Origin: Catonella massiliensis
Lineage (GTDB): Bacteria; Bacillota; Clostridia; Lachnospirales; Lachnospiraceae
Assembly (NCBI RefSeq): GCF_016651435.1
Contig: NZ_JAEPRJ010000001.1
Coordinates: 682,001-746,000, forward strand
DNA: 64,000 bases
Reading direction: 5' to 3'
Below are positions 33,463 to 43,212 of this stretch, in pieces; within the stretch, counting starts at the first letter, position 1; every line of letters starts with the position of its first letter. Below the pieces are notes generated by a model. The model did no database searches and had not been told where the DNA came from. It was given only the letters and a program-made list of their open reading frames with translations. The position numbers and the translations under genes are program-made.

Positions 33463-34365
33463 ATGATTCAGACAATTACACAGATGCAGAAATCCAAATA
33501 CAGAAAGCTATTCGATGTATTTCTAATACTACTCGGAACCTTTTGTATGTCAGCACCGGTAAAGCTTATCTATGAGCCAATGAAGATGGTTATGGGAGGT
33601 TTTGGAGGCTTCGCTATAGTTATAAAGTACTTTGCACAGAACTTCGGACTGGATATCCCGGTATGGCTAAGTAATGCAGTGCTTAATGTACCGGTATTTA
33701 TCATAGCTTTGATTGTACTTGGTAAAGACTTTGTGGCTAAGACACTGCTTGGTGCAGTTGCATTTGCCGCCTGGCTCTATGTAATTCCTACCTACAATTT
33801 GTGTGGTGGAGACTATTTCCTTGCAGTAGCACTCGGAGGCTTGCTTGACGGTGTAGGCATAGGACTTATCTTCCTTACCAACTCCACCAGTGGTGGTACT
33901 GATATGGTAAGTGCCATTGTCCACAAGTTCCTTAAACACTATTCGGTACCAAGTATTCTCTTTGTAGTAGACGGACTTATAGTCGTACTCGGTGCCTTTG
34001 TGCTTGGATTTAGAAATGCTATGTACGGTATTATCACTATCTATGTATTAACCAAGATTTCAGATACCATGCTTGAGGGTGTGAAGTTTGCTAAGCTTGT
34101 ATATATAATATCAGACAAATATGACGAGATAGCAAAGCTTATAATGAGTGAGATGGACAGAGGTGTGACAGCTCTTTCTGCAAAGGGAATGTATACCAAC
34201 AATGATAAAAATATGCTTTTTTGCGTAGTTGGCAAGAAAGAGATTGTAAAGCTTAAGGAAATCGCATCTATTACTGACCCTAAGGCCTTCATCATAGTAA
34301 GTGATGTAAGAGAAGCCTTTGGAGAGGGCTTTATAGAGTATTCACACAATAGTGCGGTTAAATAA
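33463..34365 (+). CDS. YitT family membrane protein
   Basis: 300 residues from the ATG at 33463; an in-frame TTG at 33451 is too close to the AGAGAGG site. Five or six hydrophobic helices form the DUF161 part (VMGGFGGFAIVIKYF, FLTNSTSGGTDMVSAIVHKFL), and the cytoplasmic DUF2179 part runs about 215-295 (MDRGVTALSAKGMYTNNDKNMLFCVV). Members are widespread in Firmicutes; the transported or sensed molecule is unknown. Confidence 0.9.
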   Translation: MIQTITQMQKSKYRKLFDVFLILLGTFCMSAPVKLIYEPMKMVMGGFGGFAIVIKYFAQNFGLDIPVWLSNAVLNVPVFIIALIVLGKDFVAKTLLGAVAFAAWLYVIPTYNLCGGDYFLAVALGGLLDGVGIGLIFLTNSTSGGTDMVSAIVHKFLKHYSVPSILFVVDGLIVVLGAFVLGFRNAMYGIITIYVLTKISDTMLEGVKFAKLVYIISDKYDEIAKLIMSEMDRGVTALSAKGMYTNNDKNMLFCVVGKKEIVKLKEIASITDPKAFIIVSDVREAFGEGFIEYSHNSAVK

Positions 34366-34401
34366 AATCAAATCAAGACACCTGACTAAGGAGAGAAGAT
34401 T

Positions 34402-35874
34402 ATGGGATATGTATTGGGTATAGACCTGGGAACAAGTTCATTAAAAGGACTTTTGATGAATAAAAGCGGTAAAGTAGTGGCCTTTGCAGGCGCAGACTAC
34501 TCTCTGCTTCATCCTAAGAAGGGCTACAGTGAGCAAAATGGTGAAGAGTGGATAAAGGCCTGTGAGACGGTATTTAGCAAACTTATTGAAAAGGTTTCTG
34601 ACTTTCAGAAAGAGCTTGAAGGAATAGCTATATCAGGACAGATGCATGGCCTTGTTACCTTGGATGAGAAGTATAATACAGTGAGGCCTGCCATACTATG
34701 GAACGATACCCGTACTACAGCTCAGTGCGCAGAGATAATGGAAGATTTCGGAGAAAGACTTATAGAAATCACCAAAAACAAAGCACTTGAGGGATTTACC
34801 CTGCCGAAGATACTGTGGATGAAGGAAGAAGAACCGGGGCTTTGGGAAAAGACAGCCCATATTATGCTGCCAAAGGACTATCTTATCTTCAGGCTTACAG
34901 GAGAACTTGCAACCGACTATTCTGATGCAGCAGGAACTCTGCTCTTGGATGTGGCAGCAAAGAAATGGTCTGATGAAATCCTTGAGAAATACGGCATTGA
35001 TGCAAAAATTCTTCCAAAGCTTTACAATTCGATTGACTGTGTTGGAAAAGTTAGTCCTGAATATAGAGAGAAATTCGGCTTTGAAAAAGAAATAAAGGTG
35101 ATGGGAGGCGGTGCAGACAACGCCTGTGCCGCAGTAGGCTCAGGTATAACTGTAAGTGGACTCGGTATGGTAAGTATAGGTACCTCCGGTGTATTCCTGT
35201 CATACGAAGAAGAGGCTCACAGCCACTATAAGGGACAGCTTCACCTTTTTAACCACGGTATCCCGGATGCTTATTACTCGATGGGAGTGACACTGGCAGC
35301 AGGACATAGCCTTAACTGGTTCAAAGAGACCTTTGCTCCTAATGAAAGCTTTGAAGAGCTGCTTTCTGATATCCACAGTATACCGGCAGGCTCTGATGGC
35401 TTGCTTTTTGCCCCTTATATAGTAGGGGAGCGTACTCCTTATGCTGACAGCAAGGTAAGGGGAAGCTTTACAAGGATAGATACAACACATACCAGGAGCC
35501 ATTTTGCAAGAGCGGTTCTTGAGGGAATAACCTTTTCTTTGAGGGACTCGAAAGAGCTTATGGCGGGGCTTACAGGAAGAAAATTTGACAAGATTCTATC
35601 TGTGGGAGGAGGCAGCAAGAATAAAGAGTGGCTGCAGATTCAGGCAGATATCTTTGATACTGAAATTATAACCCTTACCACAGAGCAGGGGCCGGGACTT
35701 GGGGCTGCCATGATGGCAGCAGTGGGCCTTGGCTGGTTTAACAATCTAAATGAATGTGCCGGGACCTTCGTGCATTACAAATCAGCCGCTCTTCCAAAGA
35801 GTGAGAATGTACGTAAGTATAATGAAGTATATGAAAGCTACAGGAAAATATATGAAGCAACAAAGGATTTGTAG
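34402..35874 (+). CDS. xylB: Xylulokinase
   Basis: 490 residues. It phosphorylates D-xylulose. FGGY-kinase motifs: GIDLGTSSLKGLLM (ATP phosphate site 1), SGQMHGLV, WNDTRT, MGGGADNACAAVGSG, SIGTSGVF, and GGGSKNKEWLQIQADIFD near the C terminus. GGAGAGAAG precedes the ATG. It is convergent with xylA, and together they take xylose to xylulose 5-phosphate. No xylose transporter or repressor is adjacent. Confidence 0.95.
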   Translation: MGYVLGIDLGTSSLKGLLMNKSGKVVAFAGADYSLLHPKKGYSEQNGEEWIKACETVFSKLIEKVSDFQKELEGIAISGQMHGLVTLDEKYNTVRPAILWNDTRTTAQCAEIMEDFGERLIEITKNKALEGFTLPKILWMKEEEPGLWEKTAHIMLPKDYLIFRLTGELATDYSDAAGTLLLDVAAKKWSDEILEKYGIDAKILPKLYNSIDCVGKVSPEYREKFGFEKEIKVMGGGADNACAAVGSGITVSGLGMVSIGTSGVFLSYEEEAHSHYKGQLHLFNHGIPDAYYSMGVTLAAGHSLNWFKETFAPNESFEELLSDIHSIPAGSDGLLFAPYIVGERTPYADSKVRGSFTRIDTTHTRSHFARAVLEGITFSLRDSKELMAGLTGRKFDKILSVGGGSKNKEWLQIQADIFDTEIITLTTEQGPGLGAAMMAAVGLGWFNNLNECAGTFVHYKSAALPKSENVRKYNEVYESYRKIYEATKDL

Positions 35875-35895
35875 ATAATTAGAAAATTAAAGATA

Positions 35896-35936
35896 AAAGC
35901 TCAATGACAGTTATGAAGTAATTGTCATTGAGCTTT
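35896..35936 (+). terminator. Terminator between xylB and xylA
   Basis: A perfect 14-bp stem, AAAGCTCAATGACA with TGTCATTGAGCTTT, 13-nt loop, then TTTTTTG. The A-run on the other side makes it suitable for both convergent genes. Confidence 0.9.
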
Positions 35937-36025
35937 TTTGTCTGATAGGAAATCTTGGCGAAACTCCATATTAAATTAAATCTATACTTGGGACGCAATA
36001 CGCAATATGTAAACGCCGCTAATGT

Positions 36026-37348
36026 CTAAGCCTCACCAAATAATGTCTGATTGAGTGCAGACTGGAGGTATTCCTGTCTTCCGCTTCCAGGCATCTTAGG
36101 AGCTCCCATTTTCTCAGCATAGTCTGAAAGCTCTTTAAGGCTTGTAGTATGAGAGCGGATTTTCTTACCTATTTCACTTTCAAAGCTTTCATAGCGCTCT
36201 TTTATAAAGTTCTCAAGAGTACCCTCTTCAATGAGCTTAGCTGCCTTTATAAGGCCTAAGGCAAAGCTGTCCATACCGAGTATGAAGCCGTAGAACATAT
36301 CTTCATAGGTATAGCTTGGGCGGCGGTTCTTTGCATCAAAGTTAAATCCACCTGTAAGTCCACCGTTTTTAAGTACCTCATACATACACATTGTTGTATC
36401 ATACACATCAAACGGGAATTCGTCGGTATCCCAGCCAAGCAATGTATCGCCCTGATTTGCATCAACACTTCCAAGCATACCGTTTATAGCAGATATACGA
36501 AGCTCATGCTGGAAGCTGTGTCCTGCAAGAGTGGCATGATTTGCTTCTATATTTAACTTAAAGTCTTTATCAAGGCCATAGCTTCTAAGGAAGCCTATCG
36601 CAGTAGCAGCATCAAAGTCGTACTGGTGCTTCATTGGTTCCTTTGGCTTAGGCTCTATGTAAAAGTCTCCCTTAAAGCCTATGCTGCGTCCGTACTCTAC
36701 AGCCATCTTCATAAGGTTAGCTATATTTTCCTGTTCAAACTTAACATCTGTATTAAGTAAGGTTTCATATCCTTCTCTACCGCCCCAGAATACATAGCCG
36801 CGTCCTCCAAGCTTAACTGTAATATCAAGAGCCTTCTTTATCTGTGCTGCAGCGAAGCAGTATACATCAGCGCTGTTTGTAGAGCCTGCACCATTTACAA
36901 ATCTTGGGTTACTAAACATATTGGCTGTTCCCCACAGGCATTTGATATCAGTTCCCTTCATTTTCTCCAGTATGTAGTCCGAAATCTCATCAAGGCGGGA
37001 ATTTGTTTCCTTTATGTCTCCTGCTTCAGGGACAAGGTCAACATCATGGAAACAGAAATATCTGATGCCAAGCTTCTCCATAAACTCAAATCCGGCATCT
37101 ACCTTAGCCTTTGCATGTGCCATAGTTCCATTTTCAGTACCAAAGTCCTTGTCTGCAGTACCCCTTCCAAACATATCAGCGCCAATAGCACAAAGATTGT
37201 GCCACCAAGCCATAGCAAAAGGAAGGTGCTCCTTCATAGGTTTTCCGAGTATTATTCTATCCGCGTCGTAGTAGCGGAAAGAAAGAGGATTCTTTGATTT
37301 TGGCCCCTCGTAGGCAATTTTAGGTATATTGTTAAATAATTCAGACAT
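36026..37348 (-). CDS. xylA: Xylose isomerase
   Basis: 440 residues, the long (class II) type. It interconverts xylose and xylulose in a TIM barrel with two divalent metals. Motifs are [15 protein letters not shown] (His and Asp of catalysis), [49 protein letters not shown] and [14 protein letters not shown] (metal ligands). A GGAGGAAG site precedes the ATG. Its promoter and a direct-repeat operator lie upstream (37472-37544). Confidence 0.97.
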   Translation of the reverse strand: MSELFNNIPKIAYEGPKSKNPLSFRYYDADRIILGKPMKEHLPFAMAWWHNLCAIGADMFGRGTADKDFGTENGTMAHAKAKVDAGFEFMEKLGIRYFCFHDVDLVPEAGDIKETNSRLDEISDYILEKMKGTDIKCLWGTANMFSNPRFVNGAGSTNSADVYCFAAAQIKKALDITVKLGGRGYVFWGGREGYETLLNTDVKFEQENIANLMKMAVEYGRSIGFKGDFYIEPKPKEPMKHQYDFDAATAIGFLRSYGLDKDFKLNIEANHATLAGHSFQHELRISAINGMLGSVDANQGDTLLGWDTDEFPFDVYDTTMCMYEVLKNGGLTGGFNFDAKNRRPSYTYEDMFYGFILGMDSFALGLIKAAKLIEEGTLENFIKERYESFESEIGKKIRSHTTSLKELSDYAEKMGAPKMPGSGRQEYLQSALNQTLFGEA

Positions 37349-37471
37349 AGTACTTCCTCCTATAAAAAGTATTATTGTTTACTACAATAAGAATTATAAA
37401 GTTTGAATATCGAAAGCTTTTGACATTTATATCCTTTTAATGCGAATTGCAGTTAATCACCTTATAATTGG

Positions 37472-37500
37472 ATTATAGACTCAAGTAGCACTATTTACAA
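37472..37500 (-). promoter_or_regulatory. xylA promoter
   Basis: Read on the minus strand, TTGTAA (37500-37495) and TATAAT (37477-37472) are 17 bp apart, giving a leader of about 115 nt before xylA. Confidence 0.75.
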
Positions 37501-37509
37501 TTATTTTTA

Positions 37510-37544
37510 TGCGATTTCAATACGACAATCTTGCGATTTCAATA
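37510..37544. promoter_or_regulatory. Direct-repeat operator upstream of xylA
   Basis: TGCGATTTCAATA occurs at 37510-37522 and 37532-37544, 22 bp apart (about two helical turns), just upstream of the xylA -35 box. Such placement suits an activator binding as a dimer with direct half-sites, as AraC-type xylose regulators do. The rest of the gap 37349-37869 is AT-rich, holds a TATAAT at 37773-37778 near the msmX-like gene, and shows no gene. Confidence 0.6.
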
Positions 37545-37869
37545 AAAATTAAACTACATACAAGTTTGATTGTATTTAATTAAATTTAGCGTAATTGTTG
37601 AGTGAATGATGTGCTTTGTTTTTGTAAACTTAAAAATGGAGTAAAAATCACCTAAAAAATCCTCAAAAAATTGTGCAAATTTTCTATTCAGTGCGCACTT
37701 TTAATGTTTTTAGGACAAATGTAACAAAAAAAAGGTTTCGATTTTGTGTAAAAAAAGAATGGTTTAGTTGACTATAATAGTGTATTATGTATTCATAAAT
37801 ATTTGTTCACTATTATTACTTTACATAGATTGATTAAAATCTGGTAAAAAGTTTATAAGGGAGGAAGCT

Positions 37870-38982
37870 ATGGCAAGTTTATCATTAAGAAACGTAACAA
37901 AGAAGTATCCAAACGGTTTTGAGGCTGTTAAAGAATTCAATCTTGAAATCGCAGACAAAGAGTTCATCATTTTCGTTGGACCATCAGGTTGTGGTAAGTC
38001 TACAACACTCCGTATGATTGCAGGTCTTGAAGAGATTTCAGGCGGAGATCTTTATATCGGAGATAAGAGAGTAAATGATGTTGAGCCTAAGGACAGGGAT
38101 ATCGCGATGGTATTCCAGAACTACGCTCTTTACCCACATATGTCAGTATTTGACAATATGGCATTCGGACTTAAGCTTAGAAAGACTCCAAAGGAAGAGA
38201 TTAACAGACTCGTTAATGATGCTGCCAGAATCCTTGACCTTGAGAAGCTTCTTGACCGTAAGCCTGCAGCTCTTTCAGGTGGTCAGAGACAGCGTGTTGC
38301 TATGGGACGTGCTATCGTTCGTAATCCTAAGGTATTCCTTATGGATGAGCCTCTTTCAAACCTTGATGCTAAGCTTCGTGTACAGATGCGTATCGAGATT
38401 AGTAAGCTTCATCAGAGACTTGAAACAACTATCATCTACGTAACACACGATCAGACAGAGGCTATGACACTCGGTACAAGAATCGTAGTTATGAAGGATG
38501 GTTATATACAGCAGGTAGATACACCTCAGAACCTGTACGAGAAGCCTGTTAATAAGTTCGTTGCAGGATTCATCGGTTCTCCTGAGATGAACTTTATCGA
38601 TGCTCTTGTTAAGAAAGAGGGCGATGCAGTTACTCTTGAATTCGCTGGATTTAAGATTAAGCTTCCTAACGAGAAAGCCAGAGTTCTTATTGAAAAGGGT
38701 TATGATGGAAAGACAGTTGAGTTTGGTATTCGTCCTGAGGATATCCATGATGAAGAAGTATTCATCAACAGCTCACCTGATACCACTTTTGATGCTACTA
38801 TCAAAGTATATGAGCTTCTTGGTGCAGAAGTATTCCTTTACTTCCCTGTTGGTGACGTAGAGTTTACTGCAAGAGTTAATCCTCGTACTACTGCAAGAGT
38901 GGGAGATGCTGTTAAGTTTGCTCTTGACCTTTCTAAGATGCATATCTTTGACAAGGAATCAGGTCTTGCAATCGCATTCTAA
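37870..38982 (+). CDS. Sugar ABC transporter ATP-binding protein, MsmX/UgpC type
   Basis: 370 residues. Nucleotide-binding domain: Walker A GPSGCGKSTT, Q-loop MVFQNYALYPHMSV, signature LSGGQRQRVAMGRAIVR, Walker B VFLMDEPLSNLD, and H-loop VTHDQTEAM. The regulatory C-terminal OB domain (about 240-370) is complete. It stands alone without permeases, as MsmX does in Firmicutes where one ATPase energises several carbohydrate importers. Codon use is strongly biased towards a few codons (GTT, CTT, AAG), unlike its neighbours, suggesting high expression. Confidence 0.9.
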   Translation: MASLSLRNVTKKYPNGFEAVKEFNLEIADKEFIIFVGPSGCGKSTTLRMIAGLEEISGGDLYIGDKRVNDVEPKDRDIAMVFQNYALYPHMSVFDNMAFGLKLRKTPKEEINRLVNDAARILDLEKLLDRKPAALSGGQRQRVAMGRAIVRNPKVFLMDEPLSNLDAKLRVQMRIEISKLHQRLETTIIYVTHDQTEAMTLGTRIVVMKDGYIQQVDTPQNLYEKPVNKFVAGFIGSPEMNFIDALVKKEGDAVTLEFAGFKIKLPNEKARVLIEKGYDGKTVEFGIRPEDIHDEEVFINSSPDTTFDATIKVYELLGAEVFLYFPVGDVEFTARVNPRTTARVGDAVKFALDLSKMHIFDKESGLAIAF

Positions 38983-39006
38983 TTAGTAAAATAATAAAAT
39001 AATTAT

Positions 39007-39042
39007 GCCGGTCTCATTAGAAATTATTAATATGAGACCGGC
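39007..39042 (+). terminator. Terminator after the ABC ATPase gene
   Basis: A perfect 11-bp stem GCCGGTCTCAT with ATGAGACCGGC, 14-nt loop, then TTTTCTTT. Confidence 0.9.
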
Positions 39043-39184
39043 TTTTCTTTACATTTTGACAAATAAATGGTAGAATTAAAGTTAGGTTATTCAAATTACT
39101 CACAAAATGAACTTTGAATAGCTGATTATGCCTGTAAAGGTTGGCATGTGGAACACTAAAAACAATAATATGCGGGGTGAACTA

Positions 39185-40273
39185 ATGATATCAAATCAGA
39201 TTTTACAGAGCACCATAGAAGGACTTAAGGGAATCACAAGAGTTGATCTCTGCGTGATGGATACCGAGGGAAAGAATCTTGCTTCTACTTTTGAAGGTGC
39301 AGAACAGTATGAGGAAGCAGTTCTTAATTTGGTGGAGTCACCTGCTGATAGCCAGGTGCTTTCCGGCAATCAGTTCTTCAAGGTTTTTGATGAACAGCAG
39401 CTTGAATACATTATCATTGCAAGAGGTGACAATGATGATGTGTATATGGTGGGGAAGATTGCAGGATTCCAGATTCAGAATCTTATTGTCGCCTATAAAG
39501 AAAGGTATGATAAAGATAACTTTATCAAGAATCTTTTACTTGACAACCTTCTTTTGGTTGACATCTATAACAGGTCAAAGAAGCTTCACATAGATATTGA
39601 AGCAAGGCGTATTGTATTCCTTATTGAGACTAAGATAGAGAAGGATTCAAATGCACTTGAGACAGTGAGAAGCCTCTTTACGGGAACAACAAAGGATTTT
39701 ATTACAGCTGTTGATGAAAAAGATATAATTGTGGTTAAGGAGCTTGAACCGGAAGAAGATTATGCCGACATGGATAAGGTAGCAAAGACTATGCTCGATA
39801 TGCTAAATGCAGAGGCAATGTCTTCGGTAAACATTTCTTATGGTACTATAGTTCCTGAGATTAAAGATGTATCACGTTCTTATAAAGAAGCCAAGATGGC
39901 ACTTGATGTTGGCAAGATTTTCTATGCTGACCTCAATATAGTAGGTTACAATACACTTGGAATAGGAAGACTTATATATCAGTTACCTATGCCTCTTTGC
40001 AAGATGTTTATTAGAGAAATATTTGAAGGTAAGTCTCCTGATGAGTTTGATGATGAGACACTTTCAACCATCAATAAATTCTTTGAAAACAGCTTGAATG
40101 TTTCTGAGACATCCAGACAGCTTTATATTCATCGTAATACCTTGGTATACCGCTTGGATAAGCTTCAGAAAATGACTAATCTTGATATAAGAGTGTTTGA
40201 TGATGCTATTACATTTAAGATTGCGCTTATGGTAGTTAAGTACATGAAATATATGGAGAATCAAGAATTCTAA
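39185..40273 (+). CDS. PucR/CdaR-type helix-turn-helix regulator
   Basis: 362 residues from the ATG at 39185 (GGGGTGAACT upstream). The N-terminal part (about 1-130) looks like a sensor domain (LCVMDTEGKNLASTF); the middle is GGDEF-like CdaR; the C-terminal HTH is about 300-355 (FFENSLNVSETSRQLYIHRNTLVYRLDKLQKMTNLDIR), the PucR signature. Its stop overlaps ftsE (TAATG), so it lies in the cell-division operon, an arrangement of uncertain meaning. The signal is unknown. Confidence 0.85.
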   Translation: MISNQILQSTIEGLKGITRVDLCVMDTEGKNLASTFEGAEQYEEAVLNLVESPADSQVLSGNQFFKVFDEQQLEYIIIARGDNDDVYMVGKIAGFQIQNLIVAYKERYDKDNFIKNLLLDNLLLVDIYNRSKKLHIDIEARRIVFLIETKIEKDSNALETVRSLFTGTTKDFITAVDEKDIIVVKELEPEEDYADMDKVAKTMLDMLNAEAMSSVNISYGTIVPEIKDVSRSYKEAKMALDVGKIFYADLNIVGYNTLGIGRLIYQLPMPLCKMFIREIFEGKSPDEFDDETLSTINKFFENSLNVSETSRQLYIHRNTLVYRLDKLQKMTNLDIRVFDDAITFKIALMVVKYMKYMENQEF

Positions 40274-41076
40274 TGGCTAAAAATAGTAGAAGAAAAAGAC
40301 TTTCAGAGAATAAGAGATTATTCTCTGAAAGTTCTTATAAGTATAAGAATCCTGATGAAGACGTTCCTGCCATTATGCTTGTGAATGTCACAAAGGATTA
40401 TTCATCAAAGAACAACGGTGAAACAAATTCACTTAAAGAGGTTAATATCACCATTAAAAAAGGTGAATTTGTTTTTGTAATCGGAGACAGCGGTGCAGGT
40501 AAATCAACCCTATTAAAACTCCTTATGAGGGAAATAAGCCCAACAAAGGGGAAGGTGTATGTAAACGGCAAGAATCTAAAGAGGCTAAAGCATAATCAGG
40601 TAGCAAAGCACAGGCGGAATGTCGGGATGGTATTTCAGGACTTCAGACTCTTAAAAGACAGATCTGTGTATGAAAATGTTGCCTTTGCCATGCAAATAGT
40701 AGAAAAGGAGCCTAAGGTCATAAAAGAGACCGTTCCTAAGATGCTTGATATAGTCGGTCTGGCTGATAAGGAAAAGGCATTTCCAAGGGAACTTTCGGGT
40801 GGTGAGCAACAGAGAGTGGCTCTTGCCAGAGCCTTGGTTAATGAACCTATCATGATTCTTGCAGATGAGCCTACCGGTAACCTAGACCCAAAGAATTCCT
40901 GGGAGATTATGAATCTGCTTGAAGAGGTTAATAAAAACGGAACTACCGTTGTAGTAGTTACTCACAATATTGAAATTGTGAAACTGATGAATAAAAGAGT
41001 AATTGAATTAAAAAATGGCGAAGTAGCCGGTGATTGGATAAACGGTGTAAATGATGAAAATTCGAACTTTAGTTAA
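40273..41076 (+). CDS. ftsE: Cell division ATP-binding protein FtsE
   Basis: 267 residues: Walker [13 protein letters not shown]-loop VFQDFRLL, signature [16 protein letters not shown], Walker [13 protein letters not shown]-loop VTHNIEIV. With FtsX it forms the ABC-type regulator of peptidoglycan hydrolases at the septum and sidewall. Compared with usual FtsE (about 228 residues) there is a basic 30-residue N-terminal extension ([19 protein letters not shown]) before the standard start [10 protein letters not shown], and a short C-terminal addition. Confidence 0.95.
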   Translation: MAKNSRRKRLSENKRLFSESSYKYKNPDEDVPAIMLVNVTKDYSSKNNGETNSLKEVNITIKKGEFVFVIGDSGAGKSTLLKLLMREISPTKGKVYVNGKNLKRLKHNQVAKHRRNVGMVFQDFRLLKDRSVYENVAFAMQIVEKEPKVIKETVPKMLDIVGLADKEKAFPRELSGGEQQRVALARALVNEPIMILADEPTGNLDPKNSWEIMNLLEEVNKNGTTVVVVTHNIEIVKLMNKRVIELKNGEVAGDWINGVNDENSNFS

Positions 41077-41956
41077 TAGTTTTAGGGAGGGGTTAAAGGG
41101 TATTCGCAGAAACAGAATGTTTTCTTTAGCATCTGTGGGTACCATAGCCGCCTGCCTATTTCTTTTTGGCTTATTTTTCTTTATTGTAACCAATGTAGAA
41201 AACATAATGAAATCTGCGGAGGGAGGCGTAGGGATTACGGTCTTTTTTGAAGACGGCATATCAGATGCCAAAAAGAAAGAAATAGGGGCTAAGATAGAGG
41301 CTAGGAAGGAAGTAAGGGAAGTTAAGTATGTATCAGCTGATGAGGCTTGGAGACGGTACAAAGAGACTTCGCTAAAGCCTGAGCTTGTGGAAACTTTTGG
41401 TAATGACAACCCGCTTGCAGGAAGTGATTCCTATACTGTATTTGTGAAAAAAATTGAGAATCAGGCGGAGATAGTTAATTATATAAGTTTTCTTGATGGA
41501 GTGAGGAAGGTCAACAGCAGTGGCAGCACGGTTTCCGGATTTACTGCCATTAATTCTCTTGTTGGAATTATATCGGTAACTATCATTGGACTTCTTCTCT
41601 CGGTCGCTATTTTTCTTATAAGTACGACTATAGCCATGGGTATATCAGTAAGAAAAGAAGAAATCTTCATTATGAGGATGGTAGGTGCTACGGATTTCTT
41701 TATAAGCGCTCCATTTATAATTGAAGGTGTAATCATGGGTGTTGTAGGTGCGGCATTGCCGCTTATTCTGCTTTACTTCATCTATGAAAGGGCAGTTGAT
41801 GTACTTACTGAGAGGTTCAATGCCCTCGTTAACGTACTTGTCTTCATTGATATTAAAGAGGAGTTTGCGGTACTTGTACCGCTTGCACTTGCAATTGGTG
41901 TGGGTATAGGCTTTGTAGGAAGTTTCTTTACAGTAAGGAGGCATATAGATGTCTAA
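41051..41956 (+). CDS. ftsX: Cell division permease-like protein FtsX
   Basis: 301 residues, four transmembrane helices: one near 24-46 (MFSLASVGTIAACLFLFGLFF), an extracellular loop of about 120 residues, then three helices (about 170-195, 215-240, 270-290). It overlaps ftsE by 26 bp. The extracellular loop should contact and activate the M23 hydrolase encoded next. It is not a transporter. Confidence 0.94.
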   Translation: MMKIRTLVNSFREGLKGIRRNRMFSLASVGTIAACLFLFGLFFFIVTNVENIMKSAEGGVGITVFFEDGISDAKKKEIGAKIEARKEVREVKYVSADEAWRRYKETSLKPELVETFGNDNPLAGSDSYTVFVKKIENQAEIVNYISFLDGVRKVNSSGSTVSGFTAINSLVGIISVTIIGLLLSVAIFLISTTIAMGISVRKEEIFIMRMVGATDFFISAPFIIEGVIMGVVGAALPLILLYFIYERAVDVLTERFNALVNVLVFIDIKEEFAVLVPLALAIGVGIGFVGSFFTVRRHIDV

Positions 41957-43184
41957 GAAGAAGGTAATTTTATTCTCACTGATTTTTGCACTTACTGCTT
42001 CCTTTGGTGGGAATATTGCCACTCCTATGGCCGATACTATTAAGGAACAGAAGGCTCAGAAGAAAAAGCTTGAGAAAAAGAGGGCAAAAGAAGCTGAGAA
42101 GATAGAGAAATTAAAAGCACAGAAAGTCGAGATTGAAGATGCCATAAAGAAGTTGGATGAAAAGAAGGAAGTTATAGAATTAAATATATCCGATTATAAT
42201 ACAAAGATTGACAAGATGGAAAAGACCATAGCCAAGGTAGAAGTCGAGATAAAGGCGGCCGAAAAGGTCGAAAAAGACCAGTACGATATAATGAAGAAAA
42301 GAATCAGATATATGTATGAAAACGGAGAATCTGATTATCTTGATATTATTCTGGGTGCTAAGTCTGTTGAAGACCTTCTTAACCAGGGTGAGTATATGGC
42401 AAAGATATCCGACTATGACAACACTCTTCTTGACAGATACAAAGAGGCTAAGAGGATAGCTAAGGAAAAGAAGGTAGAGAAAGAGGAAAAGCTTGCAGAA
42501 CTTAATATGACACTATCCGAACTTGAAGTAAAGAAGGCTGAGAATGAAAGGCTTGCAGAGGCAAAGGGAGTTCAGATAGAAAAGTTTGCGGCCCTCATAA
42601 AGGAAGCAGGAAATAAAGTAAGTGAATATGACCTTGAAATAGGTAAAAAAGAGCAGTACATAGACAAGCTTATTGCAGCTGCTGAGAAAGCTGACAGAGA
42701 GAGAAGGGAAAGAGAGGCAAGAGAAGCAGCCGCAAGGCTAGCCAATCAGTCTAATCAAACCGGACAGATTGTAACCGGCAAGGCATCTGCATCCGGTATG
42801 ATATGGCCTATGCCTTACAGCACACGTATTACTTCCGGTTTTGGATACAGGAGTGAGGTAATGTTTGGCTCAGGTACCTTCCACAATGGGATTGATATAG
42901 CGGTAAATGCAGGAACGCCTATCATCGCTGCCAAAGCAGGCAGGGTAATAGGAGCGGGATACCATTATTCTATGGGAAATCACGTTATTATTGACCACGG
43001 AGGAGGGGTATATACTGTTTATATGCATGCTTCAAAGCTTCTTGTGTCTGTAGGACAGGAGGTTAGCAGAGGAGAAACTATAGCGCTTGTTGGTAGCACA
43101 GGTATGTCTACGGGACCACATCTTCACTTTAGTGTAAAGATAAACGGAGCTTATGTGAATCCTCTTAAATATGTATCACCGTAA
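41949..43184 (+). CDS. FtsEX-controlled M23 peptidase with coiled coil (PcsB/EnvC-like)
   Basis: 411 residues. A signal peptide (VILFSLIFALTASFGG to about MAD) is followed by a long Lys/Glu-rich coiled coil (about 27-265) and an LytM/M23 zinc endopeptidase domain (about 285-411): HNGIDIAVNAGTP, DHGGGVYTVYMHAS and GPHLHFSV supply His and Asp ligands. All active-site residues are present, so unlike E. coli EnvC it may cut peptidoglycan itself. It overlaps ftsX by 8 bp, the usual arrangement for the partner of FtsX. Confidence 0.93.
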   Translation: MSKKKVILFSLIFALTASFGGNIATPMADTIKEQKAQKKKLEKKRAKEAEKIEKLKAQKVEIEDAIKKLDEKKEVIELNISDYNTKIDKMEKTIAKVEVEIKAAEKVEKDQYDIMKKRIRYMYENGESDYLDIILGAKSVEDLLNQGEYMAKISDYDNTLLDRYKEAKRIAKEKKVEKEEKLAELNMTLSELEVKKAENERLAEAKGVQIEKFAALIKEAGNKVSEYDLEIGKKEQYIDKLIAAAEKADRERREREAREAAARLANQSNQTGQIVTGKASASGMIWPMPYSTRITSGFGYRSEVMFGSGTFHNGIDIAVNAGTPIIAAKAGRVIGAGYHYSMGNHVIIDHGGGVYTVYMHASKLLVSVGQEVSRGETIALVGSTGMSTGPHLHFSVKINGAYVNPLKYVSP

Positions 43185-43212
43185 TGTTTGGCTTATGTAA
43201 TGGAGATGACGG

